A DNA stretch of 64,000 nt from Kocuria rhizophila DC2201 (GCF_000010285.1 NC_010617.1:806001-870000), one strand, 5' to 3'. Counted from the first letter of the stretch, positions 32,243 through 40,953 are shown. Notes: generated by a model from the sequence alone, not told the origin. Numbers and translations: made by a program.

Positions 32243-32466
32243 GACGTGACTCCTTGTGTTCTCCGTACGGCCACCGTTCGGCGACCTGGTTCCACACTGG
32301 GGGCTCGTCGCGTGATGTGCAATAGCAAACACGGGTGGCGGCGGGGTGTCTGCCCGGTCATGAGATGGCGAGCGCTGCGTCGTCGCACGTCAGGGGCGTG
32401 TTCTCCGTAAGGTCACGGTTGCATCACAGCAGTGGGCGGCGCTGCGTCACCCCCTGCGGGCCCGAC

Positions 32467-33177
32467 TCAGCCGATGCCCGGGGGCCACTCGCCCGCGTGG
32501 TCGATGGACTCGGTGTCCGGGTTCCACGTGTAGGTGGACACGGCCCGGCCACGGGCCTCGGCGTTGCTCTCGCTGCCCTCCACGTACCTGTAGGTCACCT
32601 GGATCGTGGCGTCGTCCAGGCGCACGGTGCTCGGGGAGAAGCCGATGGCCTTGGACGTGGTGGTTCCCAGGTACTCGCCGTGGTGGAACAGCATCTGCGT
32701 GTACGGGGAGGAGACCGTGGCGCCCTCGATCACCAGGGTCACCCAGGACAGCTCCGCGCAGGGGTCGTAGTTGTCCGAGTCCTGGACCATCCAGTCGACG
32801 TTCTGCGTGCCGTCGGGGAACGCGGCCGGCACCTTGCCGATGTTCTCGTCCACCGCCTGCTGCGCGCTGGTGGTGGCGCACGAGTTCTTGGGCTCGGGGG
32901 ACGACGCCGCCGGGGCCGGGGTGCTCGCCCGGTCGCCGCTGCCACGGGTGCCGGAGGGCGCACCGCTCCCGCCCGCGGGCTGCTGCGCCTCGTCCGGGGC
33001 GGACGGGGCCGAGGAAGCCGCACGGGAGCGGATTCCCGAGGTGGGGCCGCCGTCGATCTCGGACGTGGTGGACATGGACCGTGGCTGCTCGGTGGAGTCC
33101 GCGCCGCAACCGGTCAGGGACCCGGTGGCCAGCAGGGCCAGCGCCACCGTGGTCGCAAGTGTCCGGGATCGGTTCAT
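32467..33177 (-). CDS. LppP/LprE-family lipoprotein
   Basis: The product is 236 residues from ATG at 33177. The signal peptide ends in the lipobox LTGC (Cys24), so it is diacylglyceryl-anchored outside the membrane. Residues 25-95 are a Ser/Pro/Ala/Gly-rich spacer, partly coded by the GACGACGCCGC motif (32900). The domain follows: YDPCAELSWVTLVIEGAT, then SSPYTQMLFHHGEYLGTTT, IQVTYRYVEGSESNAEARG and YTWNPDTESI. It is a paralogue of the neighbouring secreted protein at about half identity over the domain by eye. No function is established for the family. Confidence 0.85.
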   Translation of the reverse strand: MNRSRTLATTVALALLATGSLTGCGADSTEQPRSMSTTSEIDGGPTSGIRSRAASSAPSAPDEAQQPAGGSGAPSGTRGSGDRASTPAPAASSPEPKNSCATTSAQQAVDENIGKVPAAFPDGTQNVDWMVQDSDNYDPCAELSWVTLVIEGATVSSPYTQMLFHHGEYLGTTTSKAIGFSPSTVRLDDATIQVTYRYVEGSESNAEARGRAVSTYTWNPDTESIDHAGEWPPGIG

Positions 33178-33426
33178 GGTGTGCCCCTCGCGCTGTGCCG
33201 CCCCGTCGTCTCGCGGGTCGAGTTCAGCGTGCCCCGTTTGGTTCGCAACGGCAACAACCACATGATTACTCATGCGTACGTGTCGACCCGGGCGTCGTGG
33301 TGGCCGCCGGCAGCGTGGTGGCCACGGGCGTCGTCGTGACCGGCAGTGGAGCCGACGGCGCGCCCCGCCGTAGTCTGGCCGTGCGCGCGACCGCGCGGCA
33401 CACCAGACACAGGCGAGGAGCACCCC

Positions 33427-33765
33427 ATGACGCAGCCCATCCCGGACCCCAACCCGCTGGACGATCCCGAGGTGCAGGACCAGATCCTGGGCAAGGACGA
33501 GTTCGCGGAGACCTCCGGCGGCGAGGACGACGCCTGGGAGGAGGACGACGCCCAGTGGGGCCAGGACGCGGACCCGCTCAAGCACCCCGAGGAGGCCGAC
33601 GTGCGTCAGCTGGCCGACGACGAGACGCTGATGGTGGGCCACGACACCGAACCCGAGATCCAGGACCCGGAGGTCGAGGCGCTCGCCGACGACCCGCAGG
33701 CGGACCGGGAGGTCAACCGCGGGCTGGAGGAGCGCGACGTGGACCCCGCCGACCCTGCCGAGTGA
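33427..33765 (+). CDS. Small, strongly acidic hypothetical protein
   Basis: The product is 112 residues from ATG at 33427 with GAGGAG upstream. It is very rich in Asp and Glu (about 40 acidic residues), with the repeats EDDAW and EDDAQ coded by two GACGACGCC copies. There is no signal peptide, hydrophobic core or recognised domain, so it is probably largely disordered. Similar acidic DUF-like proteins of unknown function are common in Micrococcales. It is followed by the formate dehydrogenase operon but separated by 55 bp containing that operon's own -10 box. Confidence 0.75.
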   Translation: MTQPIPDPNPLDDPEVQDQILGKDEFAETSGGEDDAWEEDDAQWGQDADPLKHPEEADVRQLADDETLMVGHDTEPEIQDPEVEALADDPQADREVNRGLEERDVDPADPAE

Positions 33766-33808
33766 GCCTGGCGCACACGTGGTCCCCGGTGGTGTCGGAG
33801 TGAGGGGT

Positions 33809-33814
33809 TAGTCT
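33809..33814 (+). promoter_or_regulatory. Predicted -10 (TAGTCT) of the formate dehydrogenase operon
   Basis: TAGTCT ends 6 bases before ATG 33821, with no good Shine-Dalgarno site at the usual spacing. This suggests leaderless initiation of the selenoprotein mRNA. Confidence 0.5.
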
Positions 33815-33820
33815 TTTCCC

Positions 33821-36800
33821 ATGTCTCGATTCAGCCCGTTGGAGTGGCCGGTCATCCGCCAGCTCCGCACCGGGGACCACACCGGCCGCAGCAGTGCGGT
33901 GCAGTCCCGCAGGACCCAGGAGATCACCGCGCGCACCGCCACGGCGGACCGCGTGGTGCAGAGCATCTGCCCGTACTGCGCCGTGGGCTGTGGACAGAAG
34001 GTCTACGTCAAGGACGAGCGCGTCATCCAGATCGAGGGCGACCCGGACTCTCCCATCTCCCGTGGTCGGCTGTGCCCGAAGGGCTCCGCGAGCGAGCAGC
34101 TCGTGAACTCCCCGGGCCGCCAGACGCAGGTCCTCTACCGCGCGCCCGGTGCCGCCGACTGGCAGCCCCTGGACCGGGACACGGCCATCGACATGATCGC
34201 CGACCGCTTCCTGGAGTCCCGACGCCGCGGCTGGCAGGACGCGGACGAGGAGGGCCGTCCGCTGCGCCGCACCATGGGCATCGCGTCCCTGGGCGGGGCC
34301 ACGCTGGACAACGAGGAGAACTACCTCATCAAGAAGCTCTTCACCGCGGCGGGGGCGGTGCAGATCGAGAACCAGGCCCGGATTTGACACTCCGCCACGG
34401 TTCCCAGTCTGGGAACCTCCTTCGGCCGCGGTGGCGCCACGCAGTCACTGCAGGACATGGCCAACGCGGACTGCATCGTCATCCAAGGCTCCAACATGGC
34501 CGAGTGCCACCCCGTGGGCTTCCAATGGGTCACTGAGGCCAAGGCGCGCGGCGCCCGTGTGATCCACGTGGACCCGCGGTTCACGCGCACCTCCGCCGTG
34601 TCGGACAAGCACCTGCCCATCCGTGCGGGATCGGACATCGTGCTGCTCGGGGCGCTGATCAACCACGTCCTGAGCAACGACCTCTGGTTCCACGAGTACG
34701 TGCTGCACTACACCAACGCGGCCACCCTCATCAGCGAGGACTTCGAGGACGCCGAGGACCTCGACGGCATCTTCTCGGGCTACGACCCCGAGACCGGCGC
34801 CTACCACCTGAAGTCCTGGGGCTACCAGACCGAGGACGAGGGCCAGGGGGAGCGGGCCGACGAGAAGCGCAACCAGGGCCACGAGGAGCGGGCGCAGGCC
34901 GGTGGTCAGCAGTACGGCAGCGGCGGTGCCCCCGTGGGCTCCGGCACCCCGGTGCGTGACGAGACCCTGCAGCACCCGCGCACGGTGTTCCAGATCCTCA
35001 AGCGCCACTTCTCCCGGTACACCCCGGAGATGGTGCGGGAGACCTGCGGCATCTCGGAGGAGGACTTCGACTACCTCGCCCGCTCCGTCACGGAGAACTC
35101 CGGGCGGGAGCGCACCACGTGCTTCGCGTACGCGGTGGGGTGGACCCAGCACACACTGGGTGCACAGTTCATCCGCACGGCCTCGATCCTGCAGCTGCTG
35201 CTGGGCAACATGGGCCGCCCGGGCGGCGGCATCATGGCGCTGCGCGGGCACGCCACCATCCAGGGCTCCACGGACATCCCCACCCTGTTCAACCTGCTGC
35301 CCGGATACCTGCCCATGCCCTCGGTCACGGCGCAGAGCTTCTCCGAGTACGTGGACGGCATCCGCACCACCAGCCAGAAAGGGTACTGGGCGAACGCCGA
35401 GGCGTACTCGGTCAACCTGCTGAAGGCGTGGTGGGGGGATGCCGCCACCGCCGAGAACGACTGGGCCTACGACTACATCCCGCGCATCAACGGGGCCCAC
35501 GGCACCTACCAGACGCTGATGTCCATGCTCAAGGACCAGGTGGAGGGGTACTTCCTGCTGGGGCAGAACCCCGCAGTGGGCTCGGCCAACGGCCGCATGC
35601 AGCGCATGGGCATGTCCCACCTCAAGTGGCTCGTGGTGCGGGACCTCAACATGATCGAGTCCGCCACGTGGTGGAAGGACGGCCCGGAGATCGCCTCGGG
35701 CGAGCTGAAGACCGAGGACATCGACACGGAGGTCTTCTTCATGCCCGCGGCCACGCACGTGGAGAAGGCCGGCTCCTTCACCCAGACCCAGCGTCTGGTG
35801 CAGTGGCGCCACCAGGCCGTGGCCCCGCCGGGGGACGCCCAGAGCGAGCTGGAGTTCTTCTTCGAGCTCGGCAACCGGATCCGGGAACGCCTCGCGGACT
35901 CCACGGACCCCCGGGACCGGCCGCTGCTGGACCTCACGTGGGACTACCCGCTCGACGAGCAGGGCGAGGTGGACCCGGTGTCCGTGCTGGCCGAGATCAA
36001 CGGTCGCTTCGAGACCGGCGAGCAGGCGGGTGAGCCGCTGAGCAACTACGGCCAGATGCGCACGGACGGCTCCACGTCCGGCGGCTGCTGGATCTACACG
36101 GGCATCTACGCGGACCGCGTCAACCGCGCGTCGCTGCGCGTGCCCGGGTGGCAGCAGGACGAGATCGCCTCGCAGTGGGCGTGGGCGTGGCCCGCCAACC
36201 GCCGGATCCTCTACAACCGCGCCTCGGCGGACCCCGAGGGCAAGCCGTGGAGCGAGCGCAAGAAGCTCGTGTGGTGGGACCAGGAGGAGGGGCAGTGGAC
36301 CGGCAAGGACAATCCGGACTTCCCGCTGGACCGCGCGCCCTCCGCGCGGCCGGGCCCGGACGCCGCCGGGCCGGACGCGCTCGCCGGTGACGACCCCTTC
36401 ATCATGCAGGCGGACGGCAAGGCCTGGCTCTTCGCGCCCAAGGGCATGATGGACGGGCCCCTGCCCACGCACTACGAGCCGCAGGAGTCCCCGGTGGACA
36501 ACCCGCTGTACACGCAGCAGCAGAATCCCGCGCGGATCATGTTCCCGCGGGAGGACAACCTGTCCGCGCCCAGCGGGCAGGCGCCCGGCACCGGTGTCTA
36601 TCCGTTCGTGTTCACCACCTACCGGCTCACGGAGCACCACACGGCCGGCGGCATGAGCCGCTGGCTGCCGTACCTCTCCGAGCTGCAGCCCGAGATGTTC
36701 TGCGAGATCTCCCCGGAGCTCGCGCAGCTCAAGGGGCTGGAACCCTACGGGTGGGCCACCATCATCTCGCCGCGCTCCGCGATCGAGGTCAAGGTGCTGG

Positions 36801-37204
36801 TCACCGACCGCATGACACCGCTCACCGTGGCGGGCAGGACCATCCACCAGATCGGTCTGCCGTACCACTGGGGAGCGGGCTCGGACGCGGTGGTCACGGG
36901 CGACGGAGCGAACGACCTGCTGGGCATCACGCTGGACCCCAACGTGCAGATCCAGAACTTCAAGACGGGCTCGTGCGACATCGTCCCGGGGCGTCGGCCC
37001 CGGGGCGCCGACCGCCTGGAGCTGGTGCGCCAGTACCAGGAGCGGGCGGGGCTCACCGTGCGCACGGGCATGGAACGCATCACGGATCCCGAGCGTGAGC
37101 TCGGCCAAGGTCCGCTGCGAGGACGCGACAGCGGGGACGTCGCGGGGCAGTCCACGGCCTGGCGGCCGGACGCCCCCGTCACGGACCAGGAAGAAGACCA
37201 GTGA
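33821..37204 (+). CDS. fdnG: Selenocysteine-containing formate dehydrogenase alpha (molybdopterin) subunit
   Basis: The full reading is 1,127 residues with an in-frame UGA as codon 189 (34385-34387). Residues 49-95 bind a 4Fe-4S cluster (CPYCAVGCG, then GRLCPKGSAS). The active site reads NQARI-Sec-HSATV, exactly where formate dehydrogenases carry Sec or Cys bound to Mo/W, followed by ANADCIVIQGSNMAECHP. The C-terminal domain (FKTGSCDIVP, HWGAGSDAVV) binds the pterin cofactors. It oxidises formate to CO2 and passes electrons to the beta subunit. There is no twin-arginine signal at the N-terminus, so a cytoplasmic-facing complex is likely. Hydrophilic inserts at about residues 341-382 and 830-860 lengthen it relative to E. 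coli FdnG. The stop overlaps the next start (GTGA). Reading it as two broken genes is unlikely, given the Sec machinery downstream. Confidence 0.93.
34385..34417 (+). promoter_or_regulatory. Selenocysteine codon (UGA) with bSECIS hairpin
   Basis: UGA at 34385-34387 is followed by GGTTCCCA-GTC-TGGGAACC (34399-34417), an 8-bp perfect stem with a GUC loop centred 21 bases after the UGA. The loop distance and the AGUCU apex resemble the E. coli fdhF SECIS element read by SelB. A weaker outer pairing (CGCCAC 34393-34398 with GTGGCG 34431-34436) may extend it. Confidence 0.85.
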
Positions 37205-38415
37205 GCACGGACCGAGCGACACCCACCCCCAGCTTCGCGGACGACACCTACTGGGACCATCCGCACCACCGGCGCGGGTTCTTCACGGACACGTCCATCT
37301 GCATCGGCTGCAAGGCCTGCGAGGTGGCGTGCAAGGAGTGGAACCGCAACCCGGTGGACTCGGACTACGAGATCCTGGGTTCCTCCTACGACAACACGGG
37401 GGGTCTCGGGGCTGACACCTGGCGCCACGTGGCATTCATCGAGCAGTCCCAGGAGCGCATCGAGCAGGCCCGCGAGTCCGGGCGCGCGCTCGTGAGCCTC
37501 GGCATGCCGCGCGTGGGGCCCCCGGCGGCGTCGCCTGCCGCGGGCGGGTGCGCGTCCGGTTCCGCGGCTGCCGCGGAGGACTCCGCCGGGTGCGCGTGCG
37601 GTGGTTCGGGGCCCGACGACGCCGCGGGGCCCGGTTGCGCGTGCTCGTCCCAGTCCACCCCCGGCGTCACCGCGCCGGTGGGCTGCGGATCGGCGGGCGG
37701 CTGCGGCTGCTCCTCCGCCGGCCCGGCGACCGACGCCGCAGGCACGGGCGGGGACGGCTCCCCGGTGCTGGACACCCCCGACTTCCGGTGGCTGATGTCC
37801 TCGGACGTGTGCAAGCACTGCACCCACGCCGGATGCCTGGACGTGTGCCCCACGGGCGCGCTGTTCCGCACCGAGTACGGCACTGTGGTGGTGCAGGAGG
37901 ACATCTGCAACGGCTGCGGCACGTGCGTGGCCGGGTGCCCGTTCGGGGTGATCGAGCGCCGCAACGACGGGCTGGTGGAGCCGAAGACTCAGCGGGGCGC
38001 CCCGCCCATGCCGGACACCGTGAAGGTGCCCCAGGACGGCATCGCCCAGAAGTGCACCCTGTGCTACGACCGCATGAAGAACGACCAGACCCCCGCATGC
38101 GCGCAGGCGTGCCCCACCACCTCCATCAAGTACGGGGAGCGGGAGAGCATGCTCGCCACGGCGCAGCAGCGGGTGGCCCAGCTGCACGAGCAGGGCAAGA
38201 CCGAGGCGCGGCTCTACGGCGCCAACCCGAACGACGGCGTGGGTGGCACGGGCTCGATCTTCCTGCTCCTCGACGAGCCGGAGGTCTACGGGCTGCCGCC
38301 GGACCCGCAGGTGCCCACCAAGGACCTGCACCGCATGTACAAGCGGGCGGGCATGGCCGTGGTGGGCATGCTGGCCCTCGGCGCGGCGGCCTTCACGGCG
38401 GGTGAGCGCTCATGA
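37201..38415 (+). CDS. Formate dehydrogenase iron-sulphur (beta) subunit with Cys/Gly-rich insert
   Basis: The product is 404 residues from GTG at 37201, which overlaps the alpha stop by 4 bases. Four ferredoxin-type sites are visible: CIGCKACEVACKEW (residues 34-47), CKHCTHAGCLDVCP (204-217), CNGCGTCVAGCPFG (about 241-254) and CTLCYDRMKND...CAQACPT. It carries electrons from the alpha subunit to the NrfD anchor. Residues about 101-190, between the first and second sites, are an insert of Ala, Gly, Ser and eight Cys (C117, C131, C133, C146, C148, C162, C168, C170) absent from E. coli FdnH/FdoH. A hydrophobic C-terminal stretch (AVVGMLALGAAAF) may touch the membrane. Its stop overlaps the nrfD start. 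Confidence 0.9.
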   Translation: MSTDRATPTPSFADDTYWDHPHHRRGFFTDTSICIGCKACEVACKEWNRNPVDSDYEILGSSYDNTGGLGADTWRHVAFIEQSQERIEQARESGRALVSLGMPRVGPPAASPAAGGCASGSAAAAEDSAGCACGGSGPDDAAGPGCACSSQSTPGVTAPVGCGSAGGCGCSSAGPATDAAGTGGDGSPVLDTPDFRWLMSSDVCKHCTHAGCLDVCPTGALFRTEYGTVVVQEDICNGCGTCVAGCPFGVIERRNDGLVEPKTQRGAPPMPDTVKVPQDGIAQKCTLCYDRMKNDQTPACAQACPTTSIKYGERESMLATAQQRVAQLHEQGKTEARLYGANPNDGVGGTGSIFLLLDEPEVYGLPPDPQVPTKDLHRMYKRAGMAVVGMLALGAAAFTAGERS

Positions 38416-39524
38416 GCCTCTCCCCGTACGACAGCTACCGCCCGCCCGAGGAGCCGCGGCGCAAGCGGCGTCGCCGGAACCGTGGACCGGGCGGGGGAGC
38501 GTTCCGCCGCGGCGGCGGGGACGGCTCCCGCGAGATGCCCATGGTGCCCGAGACGGAGTTCACGTCCTACTACGGCCGCCCGATCGTCAAGGCACCGCCG
38601 TGGGACTCGAAGATCGCCACGTACCTGTTCCTGGGCGGGCTGGCCGGCGGCTCCGCGATCCTGGCGCTCGGCGCGCACCTCACGGACCGGCCGGCCCTGC
38701 GCCGCAACTCCCGGCTGAGTGCACTGGGTGCGGCCGGGCTCGGCAGCATCGCCCTGGTCGCGGACCTCGGGCGGCCCGAGCGCTTCCTGCACATGATGCG
38801 CACGTTCAAGCCCACCTCGCCCATGAGCATGGGCTCGTGGGTGCTCGCGACGTTTGCCACGAATGCCGGTGTGGCCGCCGCAGTGGAGGTGGACCGCATT
38901 ACGGGGCAGCGGCTCCCGCTGGGCCCCCTGCGCCCCGTGCTGCACGCGGTGGAGACTCCCACGAGTGTGGCCTCGGGCATCCTCGGGGCGCCCATGGCCA
39001 CCTACACCGCCATGCTGCTCGGCGACACCTCGGTGCCCACGTGGCACGAGATGCACGGGCACCTGGCTTTCGTGTTCGCGAGCTCCGCGTCCCTGGCCTC
39101 CGGCGGGCTGGCCATGCTCACCACGCCGGTGGAGCAGGCCGCACCCGCCCGGTTCTTCGCGGTCGCGGGCGTTGCGGGGGAGCTCGTGGCCATGCGCGTG
39201 ATGAAGGACGCCATGGACCCCGTGACTGTGGAACCCATCGAGCAGGGTCGGCCCGGCCAGTGGCTCGAGTGGAGCGAGCGGCTCTCGATCGCCGGTGGCC
39301 TGGGAGCGCTGCTCGGCGGACGACGCCGCTGGGTCGCCGCGGCCTCGGGACTCGCCCTGGTCTCGTCCTCGGCCCTCACACGCTTCGGCGTGTTCTGGGG
39401 CGGCAAGGAGTCCGTGAAGGACCCCAAGTACACGGTGATCCCGCAGCGCAACCGGTTGAACAAGCGCCGCGCCTCGGGCATCACGGACGACTCGATCACC
39501 ACGGGCCCGCCGAGCACCGCGTAG
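38412..39524 (+). CDS. nrfD: NrfD/PsrC-family membrane anchor of formate dehydrogenase
   Basis: The product is 370 residues from ATG at 38412 (ATGA overlap). After a basic, Gly/Arg-rich N-terminal 40 residues and SYYGRPIVKAPPW comes a bundle of about eight to nine helices beginning YLFLGGLAGGSAILALGAHL, the usual NrfD opening. DLGRPERFLHMMRTFKPTSPMS is the conserved quinone-site loop of this family. It should pass electrons to menaquinone without haem, replacing the cytochrome b gamma subunit found in E. coli FdnI. It is the third gene of the fdh operon. The loop GGRRRWVAA is coded by a GACGACGCCGC copy (39319). Confidence 0.9.
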   Translation: MSLSPYDSYRPPEEPRRKRRRRNRGPGGGAFRRGGGDGSREMPMVPETEFTSYYGRPIVKAPPWDSKIATYLFLGGLAGGSAILALGAHLTDRPALRRNSRLSALGAAGLGSIALVADLGRPERFLHMMRTFKPTSPMSMGSWVLATFATNAGVAAAVEVDRITGQRLPLGPLRPVLHAVETPTSVASGILGAPMATYTAMLLGDTSVPTWHEMHGHLAFVFASSASLASGGLAMLTTPVEQAAPARFFAVAGVAGELVAMRVMKDAMDPVTVEPIEQGRPGQWLEWSERLSIAGGLGALLGGRRRWVAAASGLALVSSSALTRFGVFWGGKESVKDPKYTVIPQRNRLNKRRASGITDDSITTGPPSTA

Positions 39525-39531
39525 GCAGAGC

Positions 39532-39732
39532 ATGGCGGGCGACCCTGAGAAAGAGGGCAAAGGCCCCATTCATCACAAGAGTCGAACGGCAGTGGCGCTG
39601 GTCTTTCTCATGCTCGGCGTCGTCTACGTGCTGACGCTGGACAGTACGGTCATCGGGGTTCCATTCCTCCTCATCGGCCTCTCGATCCTGGCCACCGGGT
39701 GGTTCCCCCGCGCACGAGGACCGAAGGAATAG
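39532..39732 (+). CDS. 66-residue two-helix membrane protein at the end of the fdh operon
   Basis: The ATG at 39532 is 7 bp after the nrfD stop, so it is co-transcribed. A basic N-terminal stretch (KGPIHHKSRT) leads to two hydrophobic segments (about residues 19-36 and 40-57) with a short extracytoplasmic turn. I recognise no family. Codon use is less GC-rich than in nrfD. A role as an accessory subunit or assembly helper of the formate dehydrogenase membrane complex is inferred only from position. Confidence 0.65.
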   Translation: MAGDPEKEGKGPIHHKSRTAVALVFLMLGVVYVLTLDSTVIGVPFLLIGLSILATGWFPRARGPKE

Positions 39733-39747
39733 GGCCTCGAATCCGGC

Positions 39748-40785
39748 TCAGCGCACGGTGACCAGGGTGTCCGTGGTCTCCGGGAGCGCGGTGGTCTCGC
39801 CGATCACCGGGTAGCCCGGGACCTCGCCCACCACGAGCAGCCCGCCCGAGGTCTGGGCGTCCGAGAGCAGCAGCAGGGTGTCCTCCGTGACGCCTGAGCC
39901 CGCCGCGAGGTGGGGTCGCACCCAGTCCAGGTTGCGCCGCGTGCCGCCCGAAACGAATCCGTCCCGCAGCGCGTCGGCGGCTCCCTCCACGAGGGGCACG
40001 GCGGCGGCGTCGATCGTGGCGCCCACGCCCGAGGCGCGGCACATCTTGTACAGGTGGCCCAGCAGGCCGAATCCCGTGACGTCCGTGGCCGCCTCGACCC
40101 CGGCCGCCAGCGCGGCCCGCGAGGCGTCCCTGTTGAGAGCGGTCATGGTCTCGATCGCCGCGGGGAAGACCTCGCCCGTGGCCTTGTGCCGGTTGTTGAG
40201 CAGCCCCACGCCGATCGGCTTGGTCAGGGTGATCGGCAGACCGGGCCGTGCGGCGTCGTTGCGCAGCAGGCGCTGCGGGTCCGCGGTGCCCGTGACCGCC
40301 ATGCCGTACGTGGGCTCGGGGGCGTCGATCGAGTGCCCGCCGATCACCGGGCAGCCGGCCTGCGCGGCAACGTCCAGCCCGCCCTGCAGCACCTCGGACA
40401 TCAGCTCCATGGGCAGCAGCTCGCGCGGCCAGCCCACCAGGTTGATGGCCACCACCGGGGTGCCGCCCATGGCGTAGACGTCCGAGAGGGCGTTGGCGGC
40501 GGCGATCCGGCCCCAGTCGTGGGCGCTGTCCACCACGGGGGTGAAGAAGTCCGCCGTGGACACGACCGCGAGGTCCGGGCGCACGAGAACGGCCGCGGCG
40601 TCGTCGCCGTCGTCCAGGCCCACGAGGACGTCCGGCGCGTTCTGACCAGTCAGCCCGCGCACCGCGTCCTCCAGCTCTCCCGGGGGGATCTTGCACGCGC
40701 AGCCGCCGCCGTGGGCGTAGCTCGTGAGGCGGCCGAGACCCGCTGCGGGGTCCTGGGCGGGGGAGTCCGTGGTGCGTTCGCTCAT
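39748..40785 (-). CDS. selD: Selenophosphate synthetase
   Basis: The product is 345 residues from ATG at 40785. The catalytic segment is GGGCACKIPPGEL (Cys29, Cys31, Lys32), the Cys form of the usual CGCK motif. DDAAAVLVRPDLAVVSTADF and GGTPVVAINLVGWP are the ATP- and metal-binding AIRS-type strands, and DVTGFGLLGHL is typical of SelD. It makes selenophosphate from selenide and ATP, the selenium donor for SelA. It converges on the fdh operon with 15 bp between stops, and is divergent from the tRNA-Sec gene. A TACACT -10 ends 6 bases before the ATG, suggesting a leaderless mRNA. Confidence 0.95.
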   Translation of the reverse strand: MSERTTDSPAQDPAAGLGRLTSYAHGGGCACKIPPGELEDAVRGLTGQNAPDVLVGLDDGDDAAAVLVRPDLAVVSTADFFTPVVDSAHDWGRIAAANALSDVYAMGGTPVVAINLVGWPRELLPMELMSEVLQGGLDVAAQAGCPVIGGHSIDAPEPTYGMAVTGTADPQRLLRNDAARPGLPITLTKPIGVGLLNNRHKATGEVFPAAIETMTALNRDASRAALAAGVEAATDVTGFGLLGHLYKMCRASGVGATIDAAAVPLVEGAADALRDGFVSGGTRRNLDWVRPHLAAGSGVTEDTLLLLSDAQTSGGLLVVGEVPGYPVIGETTALPETTDTLVTVR

Positions 40786-40791
40786 GGGGCC

Positions 40792-40797
40792 AGTGTA
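40792..40797 (-). promoter_or_regulatory. Predicted -10 (TACACT) for leaderless selD
   Basis: Minus-strand TACACT ends 6 bases before the selD ATG; there is no Shine-Dalgarno site in between. Confidence 0.5.
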
Positions 40798-40858
40798 GGA
40801 ACGCGCTCCGACAGGCTGCTGAGCATGCGGGTCCGCGGGCGGTGGTACATTCGGCCGC

Positions 40859-40953
40859 GGAGGCGTCCGTGTCCTGGTGGGCGCCCCGGTCTTCAAAACC
40901 GGTGAGACCGAGCACCTCGGTCTGGCGGGTTCGATTCCCGTCCGCCTCCGCCA
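40859..40953 (+). tRNA. selC: tRNA-Sec (anticodon UCA)
   Basis: A 95-nt gene including an encoded CCA, the same length as E. coli tRNA-Sec. A GGAGGCG acceptor strand pairs with CGCCTCC. The D arm has a 6-bp stem (GUGUCC/GGGCGC) with a 4-base loop UGGU, the hallmark of tRNA-Sec. The anticodon stem CCGGU/ACCGG holds the loop CUUCAAA with UCA at 40893-40895. A long variable arm (AGACCGA/UCGGUCU) and a T arm with UUCGAUU follow. The eighth acceptor pair would be U-C (40866/40942), a mismatch. It lies between selD and selA and decodes the fdnG UGA. Confidence 0.95.

Noticed and set aside
34385-34387. The UGA in fdnG as a nonsense mutation making a pseudogene
   Set aside because: Both halves keep perfect family motifs, the codon is at the Sec position, a hairpin follows at the right distance, and selA/B/C/D are adjacent.
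34445-37222. A 900-codon open frame on the minus strand opposite fdnG
   Set aside because: It is the mirror of strong GC-rich codon bias on the plus strand, is rich in His/Gly/Val/Arg without domain motifs, and has no ribosome site. The plus-strand gene is unmistakable.
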